The position numbers and the translations under genes were made by a program. The notes beneath the pieces were generated by a model that did no database searches, was not told the DNA's origin, and saw nothing but the letters and a program-made list of their open reading frames with translations. Positions 26,203 to 34,372 of a DNA stretch of 64,000 nt are shown piece after piece. The stretch is from Blautia coccoides (GTDB taxonomy: Bacteria; Bacillota; Clostridia; Lachnospirales; Lachnospiraceae), in contig NZ_CP136422.1 in assembly GCF_034355335.1 (NCBI RefSeq), forward strand, positions 1,119,001 through 1,183,000, read 5' to 3'. Positions within the stretch are counted from its first letter, which is position 1, and the number at the start of each line of letters is the position of its first letter.

Positions 26203-27606
26203 TTATATTTCTCTGTCAAGGTGGGCCGCATGATTACTAAGCGGCATTGTCACATGGTCTTCCATCCTGTGGAGTTCTCTGTGAAGGCGCAGTGCCATGA
26301 ATACAGTTACCACAGCGGAGATGACATCAGCGGCCGGCTGGGCATAGAGGATGCCATTGATACCGGTAAAGAGAGGGAGGATCAGGATAATAGGCACAAA
26401 GCAGATACCCTGTCTGCAGGAACCCAGGATAAATCCCTCTTTTCCTTTTCCGAGTGCCAGAAACAAGGAGGAATATACCGTGTAGAATCCGAACAGCAGA
26501 AAGGAAATGCCATTGGCTCTCAGCGCCTGGCCGCCGATTTGGATCATTTCCAAATCCCCCTTAGTAAACAGGGCGATAAGAGCTGTGGAAAACAAAGCGG
26601 TAATTCCCCCATAGATGATACAAAAAACAGTGGACCAAAGAATAGAAAGACGTATTGCCTGGTGGAGGCGTCCATATTTTTTTGCGCCATAGCTGTATCC
26701 GGCAATTGGCTGAAACCCTTTGATAAAGCCAAAAACCATGAGACTGCCCACGGAGATGATTCTTGTAACAGGACCCATCCCTGCAATGACAGAGTCCCCA
26801 TATTCCTTTGCCTGAAAATTGATAAGGGAGATAGAAAGACTGGTCAGAAGCTGGAAAACCATAGTGGGAATACCGATTTTTAATATTTCAGAAATGATTT
26901 CCCGGGAAAAACAGCATTCTTTGACGCGGAAACTGAAGATACTCTTTTTTCTTAAAATATAACTCAAATACACCACAGAGGAGAGCATCTGGGAAACAGC
27001 CGTGGCGGCCGCGGCACCGGCCACGCCAAGATCCAGGACATAGATAAAGATAGGATCCAGAAGGATATTCAGCACAGCCCCGGCAAGCAGTGTGAGCATA
27101 GTTGTTTTTGCGGCACCTTCACTTGTCACGATATTATTCATAGTCACATTAAACACATTAAAAAGCGAAAACACCACATAAATACGGGCATATTCTTCTG
27201 CATACGGCAGTATACTCTCCGTAGCCCCCAGAAGTTCCAGTACAGGACGCAGAAAGACAACGGTACACACAATGACTACTGCACCTACAGCTATACTGCT
27301 GTACAGAGCCGTACTTACCGCCTGATCAGCCGTATTTTTGTCCCCTTTTCCCAACAGACGTGAAATATAAGAAGCAGCTCCATTTCCAAACAACAGTCCA
27401 AGTCCCACAACGATCTGACCGATGGGAAATGCCACAGAGATCGCCCCCATCTGACTCGTCCCCAGTCCGCCCACAAAATAAGCATCCACCAGATTATACA
27501 ATGCATTGATCATCATTCCGATCATAGTGGGAAGCCCCATTGCCAAAAGTGCCCTCCATACAGGCGCACTGCCCAGCAGTTCCATTTTTTTGTTCTCCTT
27601 ACTCAT
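26203..27606 (-). CDS. MATE family efflux transporter
   Basis: A 467-residue membrane protein with twelve predicted helices in two repeats, typical of MATE antiporters that export drugs or toxic metabolites using a Na+ or H+ gradient. The conserved starts are visible: MGLPTMIGMMINALYNLVDAYFVGGLG in the first half and IGIPTMVFQLLTSLSISLINFQAKEYGD in the second. AAAGGAG precedes the ATG. It is transcribed divergently from the padR gene through overlapping face-to-face promoters, so PadR is its probable repressor. Confidence 0.93.
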   Translation of the reverse strand: MSKENKKMELLGSAPVWRALLAMGLPTMIGMMINALYNLVDAYFVGGLGTSQMGAISVAFPIGQIVVGLGLLFGNGAASYISRLLGKGDKNTADQAVSTALYSSIAVGAVVIVCTVVFLRPVLELLGATESILPYAEEYARIYVVFSLFNVFNVTMNNIVTSEGAAKTTMLTLLAGAVLNILLDPIFIYVLDLGVAGAAAATAVSQMLSSVVYLSYILRKKSIFSFRVKECCFSREIISEILKIGIPTMVFQLLTSLSISLINFQAKEYGDSVIAGMGPVTRIISVGSLMVFGFIKGFQPIAGYSYGAKKYGRLHQAIRLSILWSTVFCIIYGGITALFSTALIALFTKGDLEMIQIGGQALRANGISFLLFGFYTVYSSLFLALGKGKEGFILGSCRQGICFVPIILILPLFTGINGILYAQPAADVISAVVTVFMALRLHRELHRMEDHVTMPLSNHAAHLDREI

Positions 27607-27631
27607 AGTCAGAGACTCCTTTCTTTTTTGC

Positions 27632-27717
27632 TTGACAATAGTTATAAAATATACTAGTATAAATTATAGTATTTGAGCCTTGGGATACATACTACTATAA
27701 TTTATAGTAACTGTCAA
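27632..27717. promoter_or_regulatory. Face-to-face promoters of the padR and MATE genes
   Basis: Plus strand: TTGACA (27632-27637), 17 bp, TAGTAT (27655-27660), reading toward padR. Minus strand: TTGACA (27717-27712), 17 bp, TAGTAT (27694-27689), reading toward the MATE gene. The two promoters are near-copies in inverted orientation. Palindromic ATAAATTATAGT and ATAATTTATAGT sequences overlie both and may be PadR sites. Confidence 0.8.
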
Positions 27718-27742
27718 GAAAAATAAAAAGGAAGGTGACAAC

Positions 27743-28276
27743 ATGGCAACCATAGATTTAATTGTACTGGGAATTGTAAAAAAAGAACCATTGAGCGCAT
27801 ACGACATCCAAAAGCTGGTAGAGTACAGGAACATATCCCGATGGGTAAAGATCAGCACGCCCTCCATATACAAAAAGGTGATCCAGCTTGAGAAAAAGGG
27901 CTTCATCAAAAGCACCATGATAAAAGAGGGGAATATGGCAGAAAAAGCCGTCTATTCCCTTACAGAAAAAGGCGAGCAGGAGTTCCAAACCCTGATGTTT
28001 GGAATATCCACCCAGCCCATCAACATCTTTCTGGATTTTAATGCCGTAATGGTAAACCTGGACAGCCTCCCGCCCCAGGCTCAAAAGACCTGCCTTGAAA
28101 ACATCGAGAGCAGCATAAAAACCCTGAAAGCCAACCTGGAACAAAACATAACAACCAAAACCCCCAACCCCCAAATCCCCGAAACCGCCAAAGCCGTCCT
28201 AACCCAACAATATCTCCTCGCCCAATCCATAGAAACCTGGCTCACCTCAGTAAAAACCAATCTGATCACAGATTAA
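27743..28276 (+). CDS. PadR family transcriptional regulator
   Basis: A 177-residue regulator with the PadR winged helix at residues about 5-85 (IDLIVLGIVKKEPLSAYDIQKLVE, STPSIYKKVIQLEKKGFI, YSLTEKGEQEF) and a helical C-terminal dimer domain. Such proteins usually repress a neighbouring efflux gene and lift on ligand binding; the divergent MATE gene is the obvious target. AAGGAAGG precedes the ATG. The last 45 codons are unusually rich in C and poor in G (many CCC, AAC and ACC codons), unlike the first half of the gene. Confidence 0.92.
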   Translation: MATIDLIVLGIVKKEPLSAYDIQKLVEYRNISRWVKISTPSIYKKVIQLEKKGFIKSTMIKEGNMAEKAVYSLTEKGEQEFQTLMFGISTQPINIFLDFNAVMVNLDSLPPQAQKTCLENIESSIKTLKANLEQNITTKTPNPQIPETAKAVLTQQYLLAQSIETWLTSVKTNLITD

Positions 28277-28585
28277 AACATCCGCAATACCAGAGCCAAC
28301 CTACAAATAAAGACAAGCCGCCGCCGACAAAAATTCAATACGCAGAATAATGTAATCCAATACTACCCCCATTTATTTATAGATCAACTTTTGTTCGTCA
28401 TAGTATTTGAAATTCACGATATCCACTGTAGCGTTAGAATACCTAATAATATGATGTGAAATGATCAAAAGAAAAAACAAGATTAAAAAGACATAAATCA
28501 AGAGATAACAAAACAAAAAACCAAACAAAAAATCCAGCCCTCCAAAAAGACACCAGTCATCCAGAAAGGCCAATAGCCAAAACCA
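28277..28585. other. Gene-free, G-poor spacer between padR and GNAT genes
   Basis: No gene with a credible start or family is seen. The plus strand is strongly A- and C-rich and G-poor. A 66-codon hydrophobic frame on the minus strand (28573-28373) looks like an artefact of the A-rich composition. The spacer ends at hairpin element D. Confidence 0.6.
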
Positions 28586-28654
28586 GGAGACGAGCAGCGG
28601 AACGCTTCGTCTGTCCTATCCCCCTGTCCGCCCCGCTTCCCCCTGCTCGTCTCC
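28586..28654 (-). repeat. Long-arm hairpin family, shortened copy D
   Basis: GGAGACGAGCAG (28586-28597) and CTGCTCGTCTCC (28643-28654) form a 12-bp perfect stem. The 45-nt interior keeps GCGGAACGCTTCGTC; together with the stem end this gives GCAGCGGAACGCTTCGTC, identical to bases of copy B at 44471-44488, but the rest of the core is gone. TGGTTTT on the left flank (minus strand) and CGTCCG repeats on the right match the family boundaries. Confidence 0.6.
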
Positions 28655-28686
28655 GTCCGTCTCCGTCCACTTGTCTATCTTTTCAA

Positions 28687-29433
28687 TCAAAATTCCTGCC
28701 GAAACCAATAAGTATAAAACCCCTCAAACCCCAACCCCTCATAAAGCCTCCGTGCCCCCACATTCCCTTCAACCACCTGAAGATACCCCTCCGTAGCCCC
28801 TTCATCAATAGCCGAATTCAAAATAGACCTGCAGATAGATTCCCCCAAATGCTGCCTCCGATACTCTTCAGCCACATGTATGGCGTAAATCCCCACATAA
28901 TCCCTGTCCAATATCCCCAGTCCTGTCCCTATAATACGCCCCCCATCATAAATAGACGCAAATATAGTATCCTTAGGAATAGCCCTGTACATAGACGGCA
29001 CTATCTTCCTATGGATCTCATTCACAGTCCCTTTCAGGGAAAAAAGCCCGTTCAGCCAGTCCGGAGATATTTCCCTGCTGAGAAACACCGGTCTGGGCGG
29101 CTTCTGTATCTTATACTTTTCCAGATCCAGAGTCATAACCTCTGTGGTATGGGCGGTATGATATCCGCGTTCCATGAGCTTCTGGTCAAAAGAACTGTCC
29201 ATCAGCGGATTGATTTTAAAAATAGTGGGAGTCCCCCATTTGGCATAGACCTCCTCACAGTACGCGATCTTATCCCGGAGCGGGATAGAAGACGGCCCAA
29301 TCTGTTCCACGCAGTTTGTCCTGTGGGTATAAAAATAAGAAAACCTGAGGATCCATCCATCATAAATCTGCATCTGATGTGAGGGCCATGCATTCAGGGA
29401 AAGGTCCTCAATAATTTTAATCTTACTGTTCAT
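28687..29433 (-). CDS. GNAT family N-acetyltransferase
   Basis: A 248-residue protein whose C-terminal half carries the GNAT acetyl-CoA fold: IYAIHVAEEYRRQHLGESICRSIL contains the pyrophosphate-binding RRxxxG-like loop (residues about 185-195), followed by LQVVEGNVGARRLYEGLGFEGFYTYWFR. The N-terminal half looks like a second, degenerate GNAT domain. The substrate cannot be told. AAGGCGGAG lies before the ATG, and a good minus-strand promoter lies 70-100 bp upstream. It is divergent from the histidine kinase gene. Confidence 0.9.
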   Translation of the reverse strand: MNSKIKIIEDLSLNAWPSHQMQIYDGWILRFSYFYTHRTNCVEQIGPSSIPLRDKIAYCEEVYAKWGTPTIFKINPLMDSSFDQKLMERGYHTAHTTEVMTLDLEKYKIQKPPRPVFLSREISPDWLNGLFSLKGTVNEIHRKIVPSMYRAIPKDTIFASIYDGGRIIGTGLGILDRDYVGIYAIHVAEEYRRQHLGESICRSILNSAIDEGATEGYLQVVEGNVGARRLYEGLGFEGFYTYWFRQEF

Positions 29434-29502
29434 CTGCGTCTCCGCCTTATCTTAAAAGTTATCACAACTGTTCAGTAACCTTACAGTTACAAGTTATTTT
29501 TT

Positions 29503-29532
29503 ATTATATATAGAATACACCCCAAAAGTCAA
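29503..29532 (-). promoter_or_regulatory. Promoter of the GNAT gene
   Basis: On the minus strand TTGACT (29532-29527), 18 bp, TATAAT (29508-29503). The -10 is perfect and the -35 fits five of six. Confidence 0.7.
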
Positions 29533-29543
29533 ATATCTCTACC

Positions 29544-29572
29544 TTGGCACAGAAGAAAACATACTGTAAAAT
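29544..29572 (+). promoter_or_regulatory. Promoter of the kinase-regulator-importer operon
   Basis: TTGGCA, 17 bp, TAAAAT. Both boxes fit five of six positions. It stands back to back with the GNAT promoter, 12 bp away, and leaves a leader of about 100 nt. Confidence 0.7.
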
Positions 29573-29681
29573 GGAGAAGTATCTTATCATGGGAAAATAT
29601 GTATTTTTATAGAGAGAATATAAATCCCCAATGTACATACACAAAACATACTGCAATGGAAAGGAGGAGAACTGAACTATT

Positions 29682-31487
29682 TTGAAGAAAAGACTAAAAA
29701 AACTGGGAATCGGCAGGCGGATGCTTGTGCTTTTATTAGGAGTTTCCCTTGTGCCCATCATATTTGTTCTGCTGATCTCTTACAGACAGAGCGCCTCTAC
29801 CATAACCAGGCAGACCGGAGAATTGATCGAAGCCAATCTGGAACAGTCATCCGGAAACGTGCAGAACTTTTTAGATACCTTTGAGAGTCTGATACAAGAT
29901 ATTTATACGGACCAGACCTATGTGGATAATCTAAAACCCATCAATATCTGGGACAGCAGCAGATTTTACCTGGCAAAGCATAAGATTGAGGAAAACCTGC
30001 AGAATATCGTATACATAAACAAAGATATACTGGGAATCGCGGTCACGGGCATTTACGGTGATGTATGCTTTTATGACAGCATGACCTTATCAGGCGCAGA
30101 GAGCTTCTGCTTTGACCTGGACAATATCAGAAACAATGAGATGGTAAAGCAGGCCTATGCGGAAAAGCAGACCGTCTATTCCAGGACGTATCATAAGCTG
30201 GACACCAGATATGGAGAGAAGGACTATTTCTATGTGGCCCATCAGCTCACGGACTTTAATGATTACAAGGAAGGGCCTGTGGGATGCATTCTGCTGTGTG
30301 TGGATGAGAAAGCACTGTGTGATGTATACAAGCAGGGCAGCACAAAATCCAATATCACGTTTGTGGTGAACCGGTACGGTGATATTATCTCTTATCCGGA
30401 GGGAAATTACGGGGAAAGAAGTATATTTGCCGGGGAGGAGAAAAAGGAGAGGAGCAAAAAGGAAATAGAGCAGGCAGCTCAGAAATTTGTGGAGGACAAC
30501 CGGTATCCCCAGGGGGCAAGCCTGTCTGTGCGCAGCAAAGGGGTCCAGAACCAGAACTTTTATGTGGTGAATGTGCGGGATCTGAACTATGTGTTGAAAG
30601 ATCTGCACAATCTGACCTTTCTCATAGTGTTGGTGGGGCTTCTGGCAGGTGTGATCTGCGTGCTGATCGCCGTCTCCTTTTCAAAAGAAATGGATCGCTC
30701 TGTGAAACCCATTCTGAATGCCATGGATAAGGCAAACGAGGGGGATATGGATGTGCGCGTACCGGAGGAGGGTATGGACGAGTTTGCCAGGATCGGCAGA
30801 CATTTTAACAGTATGCTCAGACAGATCCGGACTTCCAATGAGCAGGAAAAGGAAGCCCTTGTGCGGGAAAAATATGCGGAGATCAGATCTCTGGAAGCAC
30901 AGATAAACCCACACTTTTTGTATAATACCCTGGACGCTATCAACTGGGTGGCAATAGACAGGAAAGAGTACAGCATCAGCAAAATGCTCACTAGTCTGGC
31001 TTTGATCCTCAGGTACAGCATTCACAAGAGTAATGAGATCGTGGAGATCAGAGATGAACTGGAATATCTGAAGCGGTATGTATACCTGCAGCAGCAGAGA
31101 TTTGAATACTCTTTCATCTGCACGGTGGAGGCCGATGAAAATCTGATGAAGTGCAGAATACATAAACTGCTGATACAGCCTCTTCTGGAAAACACGTTAG
31201 TCCACGGATTTCCCGGAAATACAGGCATGGATGAGATCAATATCCGCCTGACAAAAGCAGGAGACCAAAAAATATCCATAGTGGTAAAAGACAACGGAAA
31301 AGGAATGGAGGAGGGGCAGGCAGAGTATTTTAATCATTTTGACTATAAGAAAGAGCGTGTGGAATCCAGCATCGGTGTGCGCAATGTGATAACCAGGATC
31401 AAGCTTTATTATGGGGAGCAGGGAAGCTTCCATGTGGAATCAAACCAGGAGGGGACTGTTATAACCATTCTGATTCCCTATGAGTAG
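29682..31487 (+). CDS. Sensor histidine kinase, YesM type
   Basis: A 601-residue membrane kinase. One membrane helix lies at residues about 13-31, a long extracellular Cache-like sensor domain follows to about 305, then a second helix (LTFLIVLVGLLAGVICVLIAV), a HAMP linker, and the His_kinase domain with phosphoacceptor His411 in INPHFLYNTLD. The ATPase domain has LLIQPLLENTLVHG and VVKDNGKGM. Such kinases pair with AraC-type regulators to sense oligosaccharides. The start is TTG at 29682; AAGGAGGAG lies about 14 nt upstream, a rather long gap, and no ATG fits better. Confidence 0.92.
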   Translation: MKKRLKKLGIGRRMLVLLLGVSLVPIIFVLLISYRQSASTITRQTGELIEANLEQSSGNVQNFLDTFESLIQDIYTDQTYVDNLKPINIWDSSRFYLAKHKIEENLQNIVYINKDILGIAVTGIYGDVCFYDSMTLSGAESFCFDLDNIRNNEMVKQAYAEKQTVYSRTYHKLDTRYGEKDYFYVAHQLTDFNDYKEGPVGCILLCVDEKALCDVYKQGSTKSNITFVVNRYGDIISYPEGNYGERSIFAGEEKKERSKKEIEQAAQKFVEDNRYPQGASLSVRSKGVQNQNFYVVNVRDLNYVLKDLHNLTFLIVLVGLLAGVICVLIAVSFSKEMDRSVKPILNAMDKANEGDMDVRVPEEGMDEFARIGRHFNSMLRQIRTSNEQEKEALVREKYAEIRSLEAQINPHFLYNTLDAINWVAIDRKEYSISKMLTSLALILRYSIHKSNEIVEIRDELEYLKRYVYLQQQRFEYSFICTVEADENLMKCRIHKLLIQPLLENTLVHGFPGNTGMDEINIRLTKAGDQKISIVVKDNGKGMEEGQAEYFNHFDYKKERVESSIGVRNVITRIKLYYGEQGSFHVESNQEGTVITILIPYE

Positions 31488-31499
31488 GAGGAAGACAAT

Positions 31500-33017
31500 A
31501 TGAAAATAATCGTAGTAGAGGATGAACCGAAGTCAAGAGAAGGGATTTTAAATATACTCGCCCGAGATACGGAGTATGAGGTGGCGGCAGTCTGCGGAAA
31601 CGGAAAAGAGGGGTTGGAGGCAGTAAAGGAGCACAGGCCGGATCTGGTCATCTCAGACATTAAGATGCCTGTCATGGGGGGCCTGGAGATGCTAGAAGGA
31701 ATCCTGAAAGAGGGGATCGAAGTACAGGCTGTTCTTCTCACAGGATATTCTGAGTTTGAATACGCGCGAAGGGCGCTGAAACTTCAGGTGGTGGAGTATG
31801 TGTTGAAACCCCTGGAGGTAGAGGGTTTTCTGGAGGTACTGCGAAAGGTGGAGGGGAATATTGAGAAAAACCGGGTGGAAAAGGTGTCTGCGGAGCAGCT
31901 TCTTTGGACCTATTTTACCGGTACAGACGCGGAGAGACAGCAGACAGAGCCGATCTTAAGGGAGACCTTGCAGGCAGACGACAGGACACAGATCACCCTC
32001 TTTTGTATCTATCCCTGCAGTCTGGCCAATGAGACGGGAAGTGAACTCCAGAAGCACACAACGGAGCTGCTGGATTCCCTGTGCATGGAAAACTATTATG
32101 TTATGTCTCTGCCAAGGCAGCAGGGGTTTCTGGTGATGCTGACCGACACGGAGAGAAATAAAAACCTTTTTAAGATCTTCAAGACCAGGATCTACCATTC
32201 CCTCTGCCAGATCACAGAGTGCCACTGCAGCTATGGGACCATTTACGGGCTGAAAGAGCTGAATGAGAAGCTTGCGGAGCTGAAGGATATGATGCAGTAC
32301 GCATTTTCTCTGCCGGATGAGACCATACTCAGCAGGGAACTTGTGGAATCCATTGAGTACAGGGATTTAGAATATCCCGATTATCTGGAGCAGAGCATTT
32401 ACAGGGAAATACGCAGCGGGCGCTATGACAAGGTACGCGCCACCGGAGAACAGTTTGCAAAGTCAGTGATAGACAGTGAGGGAAAGCCGGCCTGTATCCG
32501 GGAGTATGTACTCAGGTTTTCCGCGGGGATCCTCCGGGTGGCGGGCGAGACCAGAGGCTGTCTGGACGCGGGGGAGAACACCTCCTATATTATGGAGAGC
32601 ATTGCCAGGAGCACTTCAAAAAGAGAGGTGAGATATCAGTTTGAGAAGATCATGAACGCAGTTGCCAGCAGCAGGGAAACACTGGATATTACAGAAAATG
32701 GGATGATACTCAATGTGATCGATTTTATCCGCAGCAATTACCAGAGGGATATCACTCTGTCTGAAGCCGCAGAGGGGTGCTGTGTCACACCGGAATATTT
32801 GAGCCGTATCTTCTGTAGGGAAACCGGGGTGAATTTCACCTCCTTTCTGCAGAATTTCAGAGTCAGCACAGCCAAGCGCCTGCTCCTGTCCGGCAATTAT
32901 AAGGTGTATGAGGTGGCTGAGATGGTGGGCTTCCATGACCAGAAATATTTTGTAAAAGTCTTTAAGAAACTAAGCGGTGTCACACCCTCAGAATACAAAA
33001 GGGAGAATGGGAAATGA
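31500..33017 (+). CDS. Response regulator with AraC-type DNA-binding domain, YesN type
   Basis: A 505-residue regulator. The receiver domain occupies residues 1-120 with the phosphoacceptor Asp53 in DLVISDIKMP and the conserved Lys in YVLKPLE. A middle region of unknown fold follows. The C-terminal 100 residues hold two AraC helix-turn-helix motifs: ITLSEAAEGCCVTPEYLSRIFCRETGVNFTSFL and YKVYEVAEMVGFHDQKYFVKVFKKLSGVTPSEY. It begins 12 nt after the kinase gene with AGGAGG before the ATG. It probably activates the adjacent importer and GH38 gene. Its stop overlaps the next gene by ATGA. Confidence 0.94.
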   Translation: MKIIVVEDEPKSREGILNILARDTEYEVAAVCGNGKEGLEAVKEHRPDLVISDIKMPVMGGLEMLEGILKEGIEVQAVLLTGYSEFEYARRALKLQVVEYVLKPLEVEGFLEVLRKVEGNIEKNRVEKVSAEQLLWTYFTGTDAERQQTEPILRETLQADDRTQITLFCIYPCSLANETGSELQKHTTELLDSLCMENYYVMSLPRQQGFLVMLTDTERNKNLFKIFKTRIYHSLCQITECHCSYGTIYGLKELNEKLAELKDMMQYAFSLPDETILSRELVESIEYRDLEYPDYLEQSIYREIRSGRYDKVRATGEQFAKSVIDSEGKPACIREYVLRFSAGILRVAGETRGCLDAGENTSYIMESIARSTSKREVRYQFEKIMNAVASSRETLDITENGMILNVIDFIRSNYQRDITLSEAAEGCCVTPEYLSRIFCRETGVNFTSFLQNFRVSTAKRLLLSGNYKVYEVAEMVGFHDQKYFVKVFKKLSGVTPSEYKRENGK

Positions 33018-34270
33018 GAAAGAGATGGTATCTTGCTGCCTTCTTTCTATGTGCACTTGCCGCGGCCGTTCTGTTCCATTGGCAAAAGGGCGGGGAGAAA
33101 GAGGTGCAGGAGACAGAAGAACAGCAGAAGAAGCAGATATATGTACTCAGCGCCTATGAGACAAAACTTCATCAGCAGATTTTAAATGAGGTGGCAGAGA
33201 ATTATTCCAGCCGCTCCGGCTGTGCAAAAGTGATCATGGAGTTTATCCCCAAGGAGAATTTTAAAAAAGAAATCTGTCTCCGCATGGATAACGGAAAAAC
33301 AGCAGATCTGATCATTTGTGACAATGGTATGATGCCTGCCCTGATCGATATGGGTGTATTTGCGGATATTTCTGAGTATGTGGAGGAATCCTGCCAGGAC
33401 AGCATGAATTTTCAGAAGCTGTGGAACACCACCATGGATGACGGGAAATATTACGGCATTCCCTTTACCTGTGATCCCTATGTGCTCTTTTATAACCGTG
33501 ATGTATTTCAGAAAAATGGATTGTCTGTCCCGGAGAACTGGGACGGGCTTCTGGATACCTGTGGTGCTTTGCAGGACAGTGTTGGTGATAAGTTTGGATT
33601 TGCGGCCAAGCGTCCGGAGGAGATTTATGCCTTTTACAGATCACTGCTTTATGCCTGCGGCGGAAGCCTTAATACCATGGATCAGGAAGGCGGGATCAAG
33701 GCAGTCAGTATTCTGGAAGAACTGAAGCGCAGCCGGTACATAGGAAAGCAGACCATCAATCTCACAGAGGCGGACGTGGCCCGCTCTTTTGCAGAGGGAA
33801 AGGTGTTGATGATGGCAAACAGGCTCAGCGCATCCACCATTCTGCGCAGCTCCAGAATGGAATTCTCAGCCGGCATTGTGCCTCTTCCCAGTGATGTGAG
33901 GGAATCCCTGATGCTTTCAGGAGAAAATATCGGAGTGACAGGATACGCGGACCGGGAGGCTTACCGCTTCCTCACATATCTCTATGAAAATGATATTCAG
34001 GAGCGGATCTGCAATGCCATGGACACCCTGCCTGTAAAAGCAGCGGTGCCGTACCAGTCCAAGCGTATCGGGCCGGATGAAGGGACGGAGTTTCTCAACC
34101 GTTATATTAACGGCGGATGGTATGCGGAGACCAACAATTCCTGGTTTGAAATCGCCCAGCAGGTATCTGAGAGCCTCTATAACCTGATGGAGGTCAGGGG
34201 AACCTCACCGGAAGACACAGCCCGGGAGCTTCAGAATGCTGTGAAGCTTATCATTATAAAAAAACGTTAG
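33014..34270 (+). CDS. Membrane-anchored extracellular solute-binding protein, probable sensor accessory
   Basis: A 418-residue protein of the family 1 solute-binding fold. The N-terminal hydrophobic segment (YLAAFFLCALAAAVLFHW) has no lipobox, so it is probably a membrane anchor or signal peptide rather than a lipoprotein signal. Binding-protein features include YYGIPFTCDPYVLFYNRDVF and AFYRSLLYACGG. It is fused translationally by ATGA overlap to the response regulator, and a separate lipoprotein serves the importer just downstream. This order suggests a ligand-presenting third partner of the kinase (inference). Confidence 0.85.
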   Translation: MRKRWYLAAFFLCALAAAVLFHWQKGGEKEVQETEEQQKKQIYVLSAYETKLHQQILNEVAENYSSRSGCAKVIMEFIPKENFKKEICLRMDNGKTADLIICDNGMMPALIDMGVFADISEYVEESCQDSMNFQKLWNTTMDDGKYYGIPFTCDPYVLFYNRDVFQKNGLSVPENWDGLLDTCGALQDSVGDKFGFAAKRPEEIYAFYRSLLYACGGSLNTMDQEGGIKAVSILEELKRSRYIGKQTINLTEADVARSFAEGKVLMMANRLSASTILRSSRMEFSAGIVPLPSDVRESLMLSGENIGVTGYADREAYRFLTYLYENDIQERICNAMDTLPVKAAVPYQSKRIGPDEGTEFLNRYINGGWYAETNNSWFEIAQQVSESLYNLMEVRGTSPEDTARELQNAVKLIIIKKR

Positions 34271-34281
34271 AGGGTGGTCAT

Positions 34282-34339
34282 AAATACCCCCCTTTCTTAA
34301 ATATGTGGAATATCCCCCAACGGGAAAAAATGGTATTCT
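34282..34339 (+). promoter_or_regulatory. Possible regulated promoter before the second importer
   Basis: A -10-like TATTCT lies at 34334-34339 with no -35. Upstream, AAATACCCCCC (34282-34292) and GAATATCCCCC (34308-34318) form a loose direct repeat that may bind an activator such as the adjacent AraC-type regulator. Evidence is thin. Confidence 0.3.
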
Positions 34340-34372
34340 TATCTCATCAAAAAACAAAAGGAGAGAACGAGT

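Noticed and set aside
26221..26883. 220-codon plus-strand ORF
   Set aside because: It is the shadow of the MATE transporter on the other strand.
28373..28573. 66-codon hydrophobic ORF on the minus strand
   Set aside because: Its Phe/Leu content follows from the A-rich plus strand; no ribosome binding site or conserved pattern is visible.
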